In this document: positions 43,641 to 54,730 of the stretch, in pieces
Layout: the number at the start of each line of letters is the position of its first letter
Numbering within the stretch: the first letter of the stretch is position 1
From: Nemophila menziesii
Taxonomy: Eukaryota > Streptophyta > Magnoliopsida > Boraginales > Hydrophyllaceae
Reading direction: 5' to 3'
NCBI GenBank assembly: GCA_029959085.1
Contig: JARWIR010000002.1
Span: 63,356,154-63,420,153, forward strand
DNA: 64,000 nucleotides
The notes under the pieces: model-generated
Told to the model about the DNA's origin: nothing
Database searches by the model: none
The model's input: the letters and a program-made list of their open reading frames with translations, nothing else
Program-made: the position numbers and the translations under genes

Positions 43641-45182
43641 TGATGTCTCCTCATTTGTAATGAATTAATATTAGTTAGAGACATCATTTTTAGTGTTTAA
43701 GAAGTCTAAATACTCGATTTTCACATGTATTAGTGCACTTTCCTATTTCTAGTCTTAATTTAATGACTTATTATTTTTAGAGCATATTGGGTTTAATTAT
43801 TTATTTAGTGTGAAGGTTTAAAGATATATATGGAGATTAATTAGATGCCAAGTCAATTCTTAGAGATAAAGGTAAGAAGATATACATGGAAATTGGAGAA
43901 AAAAAAGGAATAACTAGGATATGGAAAGATAAAGTTGCCAAATAAATCTGAATTCCAGCACCCACAACCACAAATGGGTTTATATCTCAAAATCGGTGAG
44001 GAATTTGGAAGAATAGTCAAGAGAAAAGTTAAAGAGCTTTCCTAGACGATCATTTTCCACTATTGGAACGCATCAAACAGATAAGTATTGAAGCTTTTAT
44101 GACCAAAACAAAAACGGGGCTGATTGTTACCTTTTCTATATTTTAGGGTTACGAATTTGAGTTGGGCTAGACGTCCATTACTTGTCTTATACTCCAAGAA
44201 AACGAATTAGGTCTTCTAAACACCTATAATTACACCCTTATATCACTTGTAAATCATCCTTGCTCAAATCCAAGACATAGGGTTTATATCATTAGAGTTA
44301 TTGTAGCGAGCAAGATGAAGTCTTTTATTCAATCTTTTAGTTTATTTCCTTCATGTATGAACTAATTTTCCCATAGCTTGGGTTTTGCATTATGTATAAT
44401 CTATGAATTCTGTTTTCTTTCTATCTAAGTTTCTTTGGGAATCATATGTTTTAATCTGATATTAGCTGCTTACTCATATATTTGTTTATGTGTTTTAACT
44501 TATTGCCTGTCCTAAACTTGATCACTTTAGGCTTTCTTAATAGTAGTTAGATGGTCTCCCGGAAGGGGTGTCTAATTATTGAAACACCACATAACGTCTA
44601 GTGTCCGATATTGGTCCTAACAACACCAATTCTAACTAGATAGCCATTAGGGTTTGTTTTAATCACTATCACCATGTTTGGAATTGAATTGCTTAGGAAC
44701 CTAGTGGCGTAGGATAACCCTAAGTTTAGGCTGCCTCGTGGTTGTGCCGTAGCCCTCCTAGTTGCTCTCAAGGTCTAGGGTATGGGAATTTAGAATCCTG
44801 ACTAAGTATTTAAGAGTTGATTATCTCCCTTATTAACTAGAATTTGATAGAAAGAATTTGAAGGATTAGTGCATACTAGCAAAACCTAAGCTATATCTCT
44901 CATCTCATATTTCTTCGTATTTATTGTATTGTCTTTTATTTTAATTAGTTGAATTTATCATCTCTCAATTATTCTTATTTACTTCTTGTGTTTTAATTAA
45001 TTACTTTCTACTCGTATTGTTTGCTCATTCGTATAACACATTAAGTCCCTGAGAACGAATCTTCTTATCATTAAAACTTGCATACGTCCTGTAATACTTG
45101 CAGTACCGTGCTTATCTTGGATGCATTGTGCATCGTTTCATATCTTTTATTATATTATTTTATCACACCCTAGGCAAAACCA
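43641..45182 (+). repeat. 5' LTR of element D (1542 bp)
   Basis: TGATGTCTCCTC to AAAACCA; aligns with 51833-53410. The TATA region reads TATAATTA (44225), where the 3' LTR has TATAAATA, so this promoter may be weakened. The left flank resembles a PPT rather than ordinary target DNA. Confidence 0.9.
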
Positions 45183-45188
45183 AGTTTT

Positions 45189-45206
45189 TTGCGCCGCTGC
45201 CGGGGA
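45189..45206 (+). other. Primer binding site of element D (tRNA-Asp type, one change)
   Basis: TTGCGCCGCTGCCGGGGA, six bases after the LTR; TTGC replaces the TGGC seen in B and E. Confidence 0.8.
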
Positions 45207-45353
45207 CTTGTGTCTCGTTAGCGTGTGGGTTATCTATTTCGAGTAGTGGTTTTTAGTTAATTTTTATTTCTTAGTTTTTATTTTTATTTTTCCAGATATA
45301 CGCTTGTGGTTTGCTTTAGTCTTTTTCAGGTTTCAACAGTGTTTCATCTTTGG

Positions 45354-47167
45354 CCTCCTTTACCAGAGCTCGAGAGGATTTTCACAGCTTATAACAGACG
45401 TATCCGAGAAGAAAGAGCCTTGAGAAGAGCTATGGTAGATGTTCAAGACCCAGTAGATCCGAGTACTTGGTCCGTTAGGACAATTACCACCACCGGTAGG
45501 AGGTAATGGAGTTAATAACAATAATAATCTGAACAGAGTTGAGCAAGACTGCCCAGGCTTGGGGAGTTCTATTTCAAGTTCAACCATTAGGTTACCATCC
45601 TCCAGAGATCCATAATATTAAATTTAGGCCCGAGTCAAAGTTTTGGACTCTACAGTGGTGCATCAATTCAAGATCCGGTAAGAGCGATTCAGAAGTTCAT
45701 TCAAATTTTTGATGCCTATGTTACTCCAGGCATTACACGCGAGCAACTGTATTGTCATATGTTTTCGTTCTTTCTGACCGGTAAAGCTGGTAAGTGGCTA
45801 GATAGGCAACCACCAGGAATATTAATACATGGGCAGAACTTCAAGCCGCATTATTTTACCATTTTTATCCGAAGAGTAGTTGACTCAAAGACTAAAGCGA
45901 GCTTGCGAAGTTTTGTCAAGAGAATGGAGAAGAAGTAGGAGAAGCATGGACAAGATTCCAACCAAATTTAGCTAGGTGTCCACTCCATGGTTACACCCTA
46001 TCTCTACAGTTAGCGATATTTTATCAAGGTATCAATAGAGAAAGTAGATTGAAGGTAGATAATCTTGGAAAGGGAAATTTCGTGTCCATGGATCCAGCAG
46101 AAGCCGCCGAAGATTTAGAAAATATTATCGAAACAGAAAGGATTTGGCCATCTTCACGAGCCCCTATTACAAATGAAAAAGATACGCTTCGATTAGATGC
46201 AAAAGCTACAAACTCAGCTCAATTATCTGCATTAGAAAATCAAATCAAAGAACTTAAGCTTGAGATGCATAGAAATTTAGCCGCAGCGAATGTAGTGCAA
46301 GAAGCACAAGGTTGTCAACAGTGTAGTGTTACAAATCATACATGGGAAGAGTGCGAAGGAAATCCAGCATCTGTTTATTTCATATACAACCGAGGAAATT
46401 ATCAATTTTGTAACAGATTTGATCCGGGTATGCAATATTCAAATCCACAGGGGGCCGCTAATCCTGGTCATTATCAACCTCGTCCGCATGATAACTCTTT
46501 CCAACCAAGAGGTCAGTATCAAAATCAGAATTATAATCGACCTGCTTCTCCACAACAACCTATTAATGATGCATATATCGAAACGTTAGCTCAGAAAGCT
46601 TTACCATAGTATCCTCATGAAGGAGCTGTGGATGATCATCAATTGAAGAAATTTATGGATCTTATGACCACTAATATGAATTCACAGAGCATGAAGTTAC
46701 GAGAACAAGAAGCTTCAATTCATATTTTAGGTACGCAAGTAGAACAAATGTATAAAGTTTTAACAAACATTATGGAACATAAAGAATGGAAGGCTACCGA
46801 AGGAGGTGATGCCAATGTTGGGTTCGAAGCTTGTAAGGCTATTTTCCTTGAGATAGAAGAAAATAAGGAAGTACCACACGCTACCGAAAGTGCTGTGGAA
46901 GTTCCGAGTACCGAAGAAGAACCAACCAAGTCTAGCCCCGTGGACTCTAACTGCTCTGCAGATGATATGGAGGAAGATTCAGAAAAATCGGATTTTATAC
47001 AACTTCTGAAAGATATGCAAAAAGATATTGGATTAGTTATGGAGTTACAAGCTAAGCAAGCTAAAGAGAAAGAGGAAGAAGCCTCAAAAGAACCAAGAGT
47101 TGAAGTTGCACCTGCTGTGCAAGAAAAGAAAGAAGAAGAGAAGGTGGAATCGCCACCAGTTGTTTAA
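45354..47167 (+). pseudogene. Element D gag, frameshifted
   Basis: The N-terminus PELERIFTAYNRRIREERALRRAM corresponds to E's start at 60398 but has no ATG. The core at 45590-46050 is broken by shifts (readable pieces: KFRPESK, PKSS). A clean frame at 46049-46609 holds KGNFVSMDPAEAAED and the knuckle CQQCSVTNHTWEEC (CX2CX4HX4C), then an Asn/Gln/Pro-rich part. 46628-47167 is a charged coiled-coil linker ending at TAA where E has CAA, a nonsense change. This copy cannot make a full Gag. Confidence 0.82.
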
Positions 47168-47170
47168 ACA

Positions 47171-48118
47171 GTGTCATCAATTATTCCTGATACAAATCCG
47201 AAGGATGACATTGAACTCAAGACATCTGTAGAGGCGTACACTCCTGAAAATATCAACGCCCAAATGCTTGAGAATACAAAGAAAGGGCTTACACCGCAAC
47301 AAGTTTTTACACAAGTTATTCCTGAGAAAGAAGCGAGTGTAGAAGCCAAGAGAGAGACTGTGAGAGTCTCAAGAAGAGTAGAAAAAGAGTTACCATTGAA
47401 GCTCAAAGATACTGGGAGTCTCAACCTTCCTATTCAAATAAATGGTATGCTCAAGACGAAAGCTATGTACGATGTGGGTTCAGGCGTGAATCTTATACCA
47501 AAGTCCATGTTCGAGAGACTTGGACTTTAGAAATCAGAGAAAGCTCTAGTGAAGTTGCAGTTTGCTGACAACCCAGTTACCAAGACATGGGGAACAGTGG
47601 AGGACGTTCTTGTCCGATCAGGTAATATCACCATTCCTACTGACTTTGTTATACTTGATTTTGATGCAGATAAGAAGGTTCAAATCATACTTGGAAGGCC
47701 TTTCATGGCCATGAGTCAAAGCATAATCAACTTCCAAGAAGGGTCCATTACCCTTCATGCTAAAAACGTATCCGAGACATTCTATGTCTTGGGTAAGAAA
47801 CCAAGGAAGTTAGATCCCACCGTTCTTATCATTCACAGCCTTTCACATCACAAAGTCCCTAAAGAAACGATCCTTAAAAAGCTTGTGGATACTGAGCCAA
47901 ACATTGAGGTTGGGGTTGGCCATGAAGTTCTATGGAAAGCCCACAATCTAGAAAATAGGCCACGAAGTTATAAAGACTCGTGGATGGGACCATTCATCGT
48001 CACTAAAGTTGTTTCAGCTAAGGTGATAGAGATCAGACCCAAGAAGCGGATTAAGCGCAGGTTAGTTGATGTTCATAGCCTTACTCGTTTTTGGGGAGAC
48101 TATATTCTCAAATCTTGA
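47171..48118 (+). pseudogene. Element D protease joined to the integrase C-terminal GPF module
   Basis: Protease MYDVGSGVNLIPKSMF carries DVGS in place of the DLGAS of A, B and C. A TAG at 47528-47530 interrupts, then come VKLQFADNP, IPTDFVILDFDADKKVQIILGRPF and, after about 80 residues, VGVGHEVLW, SWMGPFIVTKVV and RRLVDVHSLTRFWGDY, with the stop at 48116-48118. Same junction as C and E. Only the single stop prevents a continuous protease-to-tail frame from 47171. Confidence 0.87.
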
Positions 48119-48128
48119 TAGAGGTAAC

Positions 48129-48149
48129 ACGTCTAACTTTAAAAGAAGT
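48129..48149 (+). other. Post-pol stem-loop of element D
   Basis: ACGTCT (48129-48134) and AGAAGT (48144-48149), five of six pairs. It is followed by TAAATAAAAG. Confidence 0.4.
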
Positions 48150-49166
48150 TAAATAAAAGTGTTGTACGGGAGACAACCCGCAATTTTTTTTTTATGTTTT
48201 TATGTTTTTAATTTATGTTTAGTTTAGTTTTTTTAGTTGATATTGCATATTTTAGAAAGGTATTAGTGTTTTTGATGTTCAGGTGTTAAATAAATCGAGT
48301 CTGGGAGAAAAACGGAATTTTCGAGCATGTTCTGACCTGCCACCGGCATACCGGGCAATACTGCCGGTAAGCTGTCGGGTCAGAAACACGAGCCCTCGGT
48401 TACTCGTCACGTATTCTATGCCGAGAGGTGAGTTTCGAAAGCAAGCAGCACCGGTATGCCGGTCAGACCAAAACCCGAGCCCACGTGTGTACGCTTCGTG
48501 TTTTTTGCCGTAACATGATTTTCAAGGAAAAGCAGCACCGGTATGCCGGTCCATATGGGCAGTATACCGGCCAGCGCCGCTGGAGAGAGAAAAAAGTTGT
48601 ATTTTTAGGTTATAAGAAAAAGTAAGATTAGTCTATTGCGAATTTTACAATCCTTAAGCCTCTCTTTTTTCTCCAAACCTCTCCCAACCCCATTAAAGCT
48701 TCATCAAACCTTCCCCAAACATCAAAATACTACCCAATCACCATAAAAACACATCAAATCTTCTCTCCACATCATTACAAAGAAGATTCAGCCACCCAAA
48801 TCATATCAAAACACATTGACTTGAAGAATCAAAAGCTTAAATTTTCAAAATTCATCCTACAATTTCTTAGATCCACACCAATTCATCTTACACGCATAGT
48901 GATTCATCATCAAAACACCTTTCCTAACCCAAATAAAGCTTGATCAACCAATAATCAAGAGTTTCCATTTTCAAGAGTGGTTAAAGCTTTGAGTTGGAGG
49001 TTAATTGAGATGACTAAAAGAACAAAAACATTAGATACTAAGAGGGAGATGAAGAAAAAAAGGTATTGGGTTCTATTGAGAAGAAATCAAGTGAGTAAAG
49101 TGTAGTTCCAACACAAAGGGTAAGATAGATATTGTAAAGAGAGGTGAGCTAGCTTCGTTCAATTTT
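48150..49166 (+). other. Element D spacer with diverged CCGG palindromes
   Basis: Palindromic phrases CACCGGCATACCGGGC (about 48341), CACCGGTATGCCGGTC (48450 and 48536) and GCAGTATACCGGCC (48560) lie at 48340-48590. An A+C-rich leader-like stretch follows. TTTGAGTTGGAGGTTAATTG stands just before ATGACT at 49010, the ancestral start of the env-position ORF. Otherwise no gene. Confidence 0.75.
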
Positions 49167-50216
49167 ATGGGCAAAAAGGTTCCACTTTTTACCAAGAAGA
49201 CAACACAATCTCTCCTACTCAAAGGTCCTATACCCGAAGACAAAGATAAAGCTTCAAAGGCCATGATAGCTTCTGCAGAGAAACAATTTAAGGGACTACA
49301 CTTTTCTTATGAGAAAGTATTCGATGAAGAAGTTGGTAAAGGAGAGTACAATAGATTCTTGGAGCTTGGTGAAAGATTGGGTTGGTCTACGTTCATGGTA
49401 AGACGTTCTAATTTACGTCATGAGTTAGTTTTAGATTTATATTTAGGCCTCTTTAGCCGAGATAGTGAAGGTTGTGTTCCAGTTAGAGGAAAGTTAGTTC
49501 CTTTCACAGTTGGAGAGATTAGAAACCACTTCCAGTTTAAGAAATTGATTAGACCATGCAAGTATAGGGAAGCGGTGGATAGACAAAGAATCTTTGATTG
49601 GAATTTACTTTTTGAACATGTTTTAGACAAGGAGAAAGTGCAGTCACATAAGGGAGAATTGAAGGCACCTTGGTCTTACAAATATCTTCAACCGGATGCT
49701 AAAATTTGGCACAATTTCCTTATCCCTAACGTCTTTGGAAACACAAGAATTTTGGACGTAAGTAAAAAGAACGATCTACTTTTGAATTGTATTTTGAGAG
49801 GAGACGAAGTGGATATGGCACAGTTGATCTTTGAGGAGGTCATGCGATTTCGGATCTCTCCTACGTCGATTTATAATGTAAAATATCCTACTATGATCAC
49901 GTGTCTTGTGCGAAAAGCGAATGTAATTTTGGGTGAAAAAGAGAAACTGGAGTTTAAAAAGAGTAATATTGATAATGCTTGGATCATGAAAGTCTCGAGA
50001 GGAGTGGGATCTACGCAAGTCTCAAAAGAAAAAAAGGAGCAAAGTTGGCAAGAGAAGATGGAGGAGCGTTTAAACAAAGTTGAAGAAGCTCAAACTTCCT
50101 TAGCCGAAGATTTGGCACACATCAGATCCAATCAAGTGCACATCATGACACTCCTCGAGCAATTAAAGAAAGATCAAGCAAATCCTATCTTGGATGTCTA
50201 TAATGCGAGGAAATAG
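49167..50216 (+). CDS. Intact env-position ORF of element D (349 aa)
   Basis: Open from ATG 49167 to TAG 50214-50216. The family's original start appears to be at 49010 but is now out of frame, so translation would have to use 49167. It has the same domain as A's ORF: FLELGERLGWSTF, LVLDLYLGLF, VRGKLVPFTVGEIRNHF, KIWHNFLIPNVFG, LLNCILRG, IFEEVMRFRISP. It ends in a coiled coil (EKMEERLNKVEEAQTSLAEDL). No signal peptide, no transmembrane segment. This fits the domain databases call putative plant transposon protein; its molecular role is unknown. It is the only uninterrupted copy of this ORF in the window, and it sits in an element without RT. Confidence 0.8.
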   Translation: MGKKVPLFTKKTTQSLLLKGPIPEDKDKASKAMIASAEKQFKGLHFSYEKVFDEEVGKGEYNRFLELGERLGWSTFMVRRSNLRHELVLDLYLGLFSRDSEGCVPVRGKLVPFTVGEIRNHFQFKKLIRPCKYREAVDRQRIFDWNLLFEHVLDKEKVQSHKGELKAPWSYKYLQPDAKIWHNFLIPNVFGNTRILDVSKKNDLLLNCILRGDEVDMAQLIFEEVMRFRISPTSIYNVKYPTMITCLVRKANVILGEKEKLEFKKSNIDNAWIMKVSRGVGSTQVSKEKKEQSWQEKMEERLNKVEEAQTSLAEDLAHIRSNQVHIMTLLEQLKKDQANPILDVYNARK

Positions 50217-51798
50217 CCTCGAGAGTATGTTCTCTTTCTTCCTTACCATTTCTGTAAATTCTTTATCTGCTAATTTTAATTTCTTTTTCGAGTCGTGGGG
50301 ACACGGCTCATTTTTGAGTTCGGGGTGTGGGGATTCGTTGTCTCTCATCTCCATTTTTCTGTTTTTAGGTAGAAATTAAAATTTTGATACATGTGAATTA
50401 GATGTAGAGTGTGTTTGATACATGTGAATTAGATGTAGAATGTGTTTAATAGCTTGAAAACATAAGCTCAGTGAATTAATGATAGAAAGTAGTATGTTTA
50501 TGAGCTATTTTATTTTGTATGCTTTGAAGTATTTGCAAGAAAACACACATTGATAGTAAAGAAAATATTAGTAAGCAATGCGATAGAAAGTATGTTCGAC
50601 CTCAGGGAGCCTTGAGTGGTTTGTAGGTCGTGAGATCCAAGCTAGTTGACAAACCCATTTGATGAACGTGCTAAAGGTAAGAGAATAACGAAATTGCATG
50701 GTGTAGAAAATGTTTAAGGCAGTTCTTTCATATTGAAGCCACTTAAAGCCTTTTTACTTTCTCACCCTGTTATTTGATTTAATATTTTATATCCTTCTCA
50801 GCCCCTTCTAGCCTTTCTAAAGCCTTTTTATTTAACCACGTTATAAGCCATATCCCTTTAGATTATAGGACTTTTCCAAATGACCCGGCACTCGAATCGC
50901 GATGCATAAACAGTTGTTTTAGAGCTTGAGTTTGGGGTGGTGGGTCCACCATTATGGGAATTATTATTGGGTTGGGATTTTTGAGCTTATTAATTATGTT
51001 ATGTTATTATCTAGATGATGATTTACAAGTTTATATTGTAACCCTTTTCCGGGGTAATAGTGAATGAAAAAAGCTAAAAAGCATGAAAAGAAAAGGAAAA
51101 AAAATCTATGAAAAAAATAGCGTGATATCTCGAACATCAAAAAGAGAGTCATAGCTGAATAATAGAGAGAAAAAAAGGATTTGAAAAGAATATATATATA
51201 TATATATATATAAATTCGGACCAGCAAAGTGGAATTTTTATGTGAAAATCTTTATGTTCTAATTGGTTTATTTGGGATGCTACTTTGTGCATCAAGAAAA
51301 ATCATTGGGTTGAGTGAGAGACGTTTCATGAGAGTAACTCAAGCTCTAGGGCGATTCGTTGATGGTTAGTGAGGAGAGAGCCAAAAGCTCACTCTAAATT
51401 ATCCAAAAATACTTATCATACCGTCCCTAAGCCTACATTACAGCTTTAAAGACATTTTGATTCTTTGCTATATAATCTAGAAGTGATTGAGCCAATAGAG
51501 AGTGGTTAAGTGGATCCATGGATACTAGTGAAGTTCGACGAACATTCTATAGCTTCCTTGGTTAACTGAGTAAAGTTCCAATCCTTCTTACATTGCGAAG
51601 CTAATCTAATCTTGAATTCAGATCGTGTTGATTGTGGATATGAGAAGTGTACAGGGGTGTAGTTTGTAAATATTATTACATGAAATTTTCTGAGTAGTTG
51701 CTTTATGTCTATTATGTATATTCTGCTATCTCCTTCCCCATTGTGCTTAAGTGACCTAGGTGTGTATTTAGAGACTTCCCTTTGTTTTTACCTTTAAA
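50217..51798 (+). other. 3' region of element D
   Basis: No gene. The hairpin at 50290-50309 is GAGTCGTG, GGGA, CACGGCTC (one G-U pair), followed by TTTGAGTTCGGGGTGTGGGG. A tract TTGAGTTTGGGGTGGTGGG lies near 50928. A TA-dinucleotide run occurs at about 51190-51212. It is collinear with C 38609-40111. Confidence 0.7.
50386..50447 (+). repeat. 31-bp tandem duplication
   Basis: The unit beginning GATACATGTGAATTAGATGT occurs at 50386-50416 and 50417-50447 with one difference. C has a single copy at the matching place, so it arose in D. Confidence 0.85.
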
Positions 51799-51832
51799 GT
51801 ATCAGGACGATACAACTTTGAGTTGGGGGTCT
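51799..51832 (+). other. Hairpin and PPT of element D
   Basis: GTATC, AGGAC, GATAC (51799-51813), then CTTTGAGTTGGGGGTCT against the LTR. The stem is shorter than in C because of one mismatch. Confidence 0.7.
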
Positions 51833-53410
51833 TGATGTCTCCTCATTTGTCATGAATTAATATTAGTTAGAGAATCATTTTTAGTGTTTTAGAAGTCTAA
51901 ATACTCGATTTTCACATGTATTAGTGCACTTTCCTATTTCTAGTCTTGATAAAATGAATTATTACTTTTATAGCATATTGGGTATAATTATTTATTTAGT
52001 GTGAAGCTTTAAAGATATATATATGGAGATTAATTAGATGCCAAGTCAATTCTAAGAGATAAAGGAAAGAGGATATACATGGAAATTGGAGAAAAAAGAA
52101 AGGAAAAGCTAGGTAATGGAAAGATAAAGTTGCCAAATAAATCTGAATTCCAGCACCCACGACCACAAATGGGCTTATATCTCAAAATTGGTGAGTAATT
52201 TGGAAGAATGGTCAAGAGAAAAGTTAAAGAGCTTTCCGAGACGATCGTTTTCAACTATTGGAACGCATCAAACAGATAAGCATTGAAGTTTTTATGACCA
52301 AAACAAAAACAGGGCTAATTGTTACCTTTTCTATATTTTAGGGTTACGAATTTGAGTTGGGCTAGGAGTCCATTACTTGTCTTCTACTCCAAGAAAACGA
52401 ATTAAGTCTTCTAAACACCTATAAATACACCCTTATATCACTTGTAAATCATCCTTGCTCAAATCAAAGGCATAGGTTTAATCCTTGCCTCACATAAATT
52501 AGTCCTTAGGGTCTATATCATTAGATTTATTGTAGAGAGCAAGATGAAGTCTTTTATTCAATCTTTTAGTTTATTTCTTCAGGTATGAACTAATTTTTCC
52601 ATAGCTTGGGGTTTTCATTATGTATAATCTATGAATTCTATTTTCTTTCTATCTAAGTTTCTTTGGGAATTATATGTTTTAATCTGATATTAGCTGCTTA
52701 CTCATATATTTGTTTTTGTGTTTTGACTTATTGCCTGTCCTAGACTTGATCACTTTAGGCTTTCTTAATAGTAGTTAGATGGTCGGCCGGAAGGGTTGTC
52801 TAATTATTGAAACACCACATATCGTCTAGTGTCCGATATTGGTTCTCACAACACCGATTTTAACTAGATAGTCATTAGGGTTTGTTTTAATCAATATCAC
52901 CATGTTTGGAATTGAATTGCTTAGGAACCTAGTGGCGTAGGATAACCCTAAGTTTAGGCTGCCTCGTGGTTGTGCCGTAGCCCCCCTAGTCGCTCTCAAG
53001 GTCTAGGGTATGGGAATTTAGAATACTGACTAAGAATTTAAGAGCTAATTATCTCCCTTATTAACTAGAATTTGATAGAAAAAATTAGAAGGATTAGTGC
53101 ATATTAGCAAAACCTAAGCTATATCTCTCATCTCATATTTCTTCGTATTTATTTTATTGTCTTTTATTTTCATTAGTTGAATTTATCATCTCTCAATTAT
53201 TCATATTTACTTTTTCTCTTTTAATTAATTACTTTCTACTCGTCTTGTTTGCTCATTCGTATAACACACTAAATCCCTGAGAACGAAGCTTCTTATCATT
53301 AAAACTTGCATACGTCCTGTAATACTTCCAGTACTGTGCTTATCTAGGGTGAATTGTGCATCATTTGATATATTTTATTATATCATTTTATCACACCCTA
53401 GGCAACACCA
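51833..53410 (+). repeat. 3' LTR of element D (1578 bp)
   Basis: TGATGTCTCCTC to AACACCA, with TATAAATA near 52420. It is 36 bases longer than the 5' LTR (1542 bp); one insertion in this copy lies near 52480-52505. Confidence 0.9.
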
Positions 53411-54730
53411 TATTTCTATATTTCATTAACATTATCAACTAAATCTCAAGTTTTCGCCTCCTATGAGTCTCTTTAGGTCTTTATAACAAATAAGAAAGAA
53501 CCTTGTTATCTTAGTCACTGATCTATCAAATACCTCAGAGGAAGTAATATTTCAAGGGGAGTGGTATACTTTCCTCCCTCGCAAATCTAAAAATCAACCC
53601 ACTTTAATCTTTGTGAGTTTCCAAGTAGCCAGGTGGGATGGTATAAGTTGTTTGCTTATATCTGAAAACTCCCTGGTTATCCTATGTCTACGGTTTTGGG
53701 GAATTTTCTCCTAGATAAGATACTTTCCATGTCCTTAGAGAAACCTAGAGTACTCAATGTTTATTAATTCATACCAACAATTTTGAGATCACAATGTAAA
53801 AAATGTTTGAAACCTCGAACATAAAGACTTCCTAGCTTAATCCTCATTACGAGTTCACTATAAGCTAGAAGGATTAATTATACATCACCTCCTTAAAATA
53901 AGGCTATTCACAAAACTTGAGGAAGGAGAAACTAATCTTCAGATAATATAACCTTTTTAAAATTTCTTGACTCTATTTTTAATCCTTGTAATGTTCTTTA
54001 ATTGAACATATATGGATGTGGCAGGAATATTGGAGGAGATGCCCATAGGTATTAATAAGAAATGACAAGCATTTAAGTTAGTAGAAGAGATCTTGTAGGG
54101 AGTTCAATCACTTCCTTAAATAACCTTCAAAACTATTTACCAGGTAGGTCAAGCGATAATTTTGTTCATGAAAGTGAATGCAAATCCAACTTAACCTCTG
54201 TTTAAGAGGGAAACTTCCCCTCCTTTAATCACTCTTTATGACGAGGAAGAAAATAAAGAAAAATTCATTCTCTTAATCTCAAAGAAGTCTTACACCATTC
54301 CGGACTGCACCTTAAAACTTGATAGCTTGCTTGCTAGATGTATAGATTTACCTCCTATCTCTCTAGGGAAAGATTCCTGATGCTTTACTGTTCAATGAGG
54401 CTTGTTGCAAACAGGTGATCCTTAGAGACCAAGACATAAATATTTTTACATATTTCCTCAATAACTCTTGGCCATTGTTGTAGATGAAATTTGTTCAGGT
54501 TATCTTTCTAATCTGGACCCAATAATTTCCAAAGCTGAGAAACCCTTGGAAGGATAAAATAGCTTTCTCCAAGAGGGTAGCTCTTCATCAATTATCCATG
54601 ATGACATGCATAGGGAGATTTCAGTACTCATATTTCCCCATGAATTATCATACCTAGCTTCAGTCAATCTTTGGAAATAGAAGGACAAGGTTTCAGACGA
54701 TTTGGCCATGATGAATCTAAGTTTAACATC
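53411..54730 (+). pseudogene. Unrecognised decayed coding-like stretch
   Basis: One plus-strand reading shows long stop-poor blocks: LVTDLSNTSEEVIFQGEWY and FLPRKSKNQPTLIFVSFQVA near 53510-53640; then 54015-54730 with DVAGILEEMPIGINKK, PPLITLYDEEENKEKFIL, LLARCIDLPPISLGKDS and ICSGYLSNLDPIISKAEKP, separated by several stops. The codon-like texture suggests an old gene or element, but I recognise no family. It could be chance. Confidence 0.25.

Larger units (their letters stand above)
43641..53410 (+). mobile_element. Non-autonomous Athila-like element D (9770 bp)
   Basis: 5' LTR, tRNA-Asp-type primer site, decayed gag with a zinc knuckle, protease fused to the integrase tail, palindromic spacer, an intact env-position ORF, hairpins, PPT and 3' LTR. 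RT, RNase H and the integrase core are absent. The flanks (GATTA before, TATTT after) do not match, so no target duplication is seen. Confidence 0.9.

Noticed and set aside
51190..51212. TA-dinucleotide microsatellite
   Set aside because: A simple sequence inside D's 3' region; noted there, not considered of separate interest.
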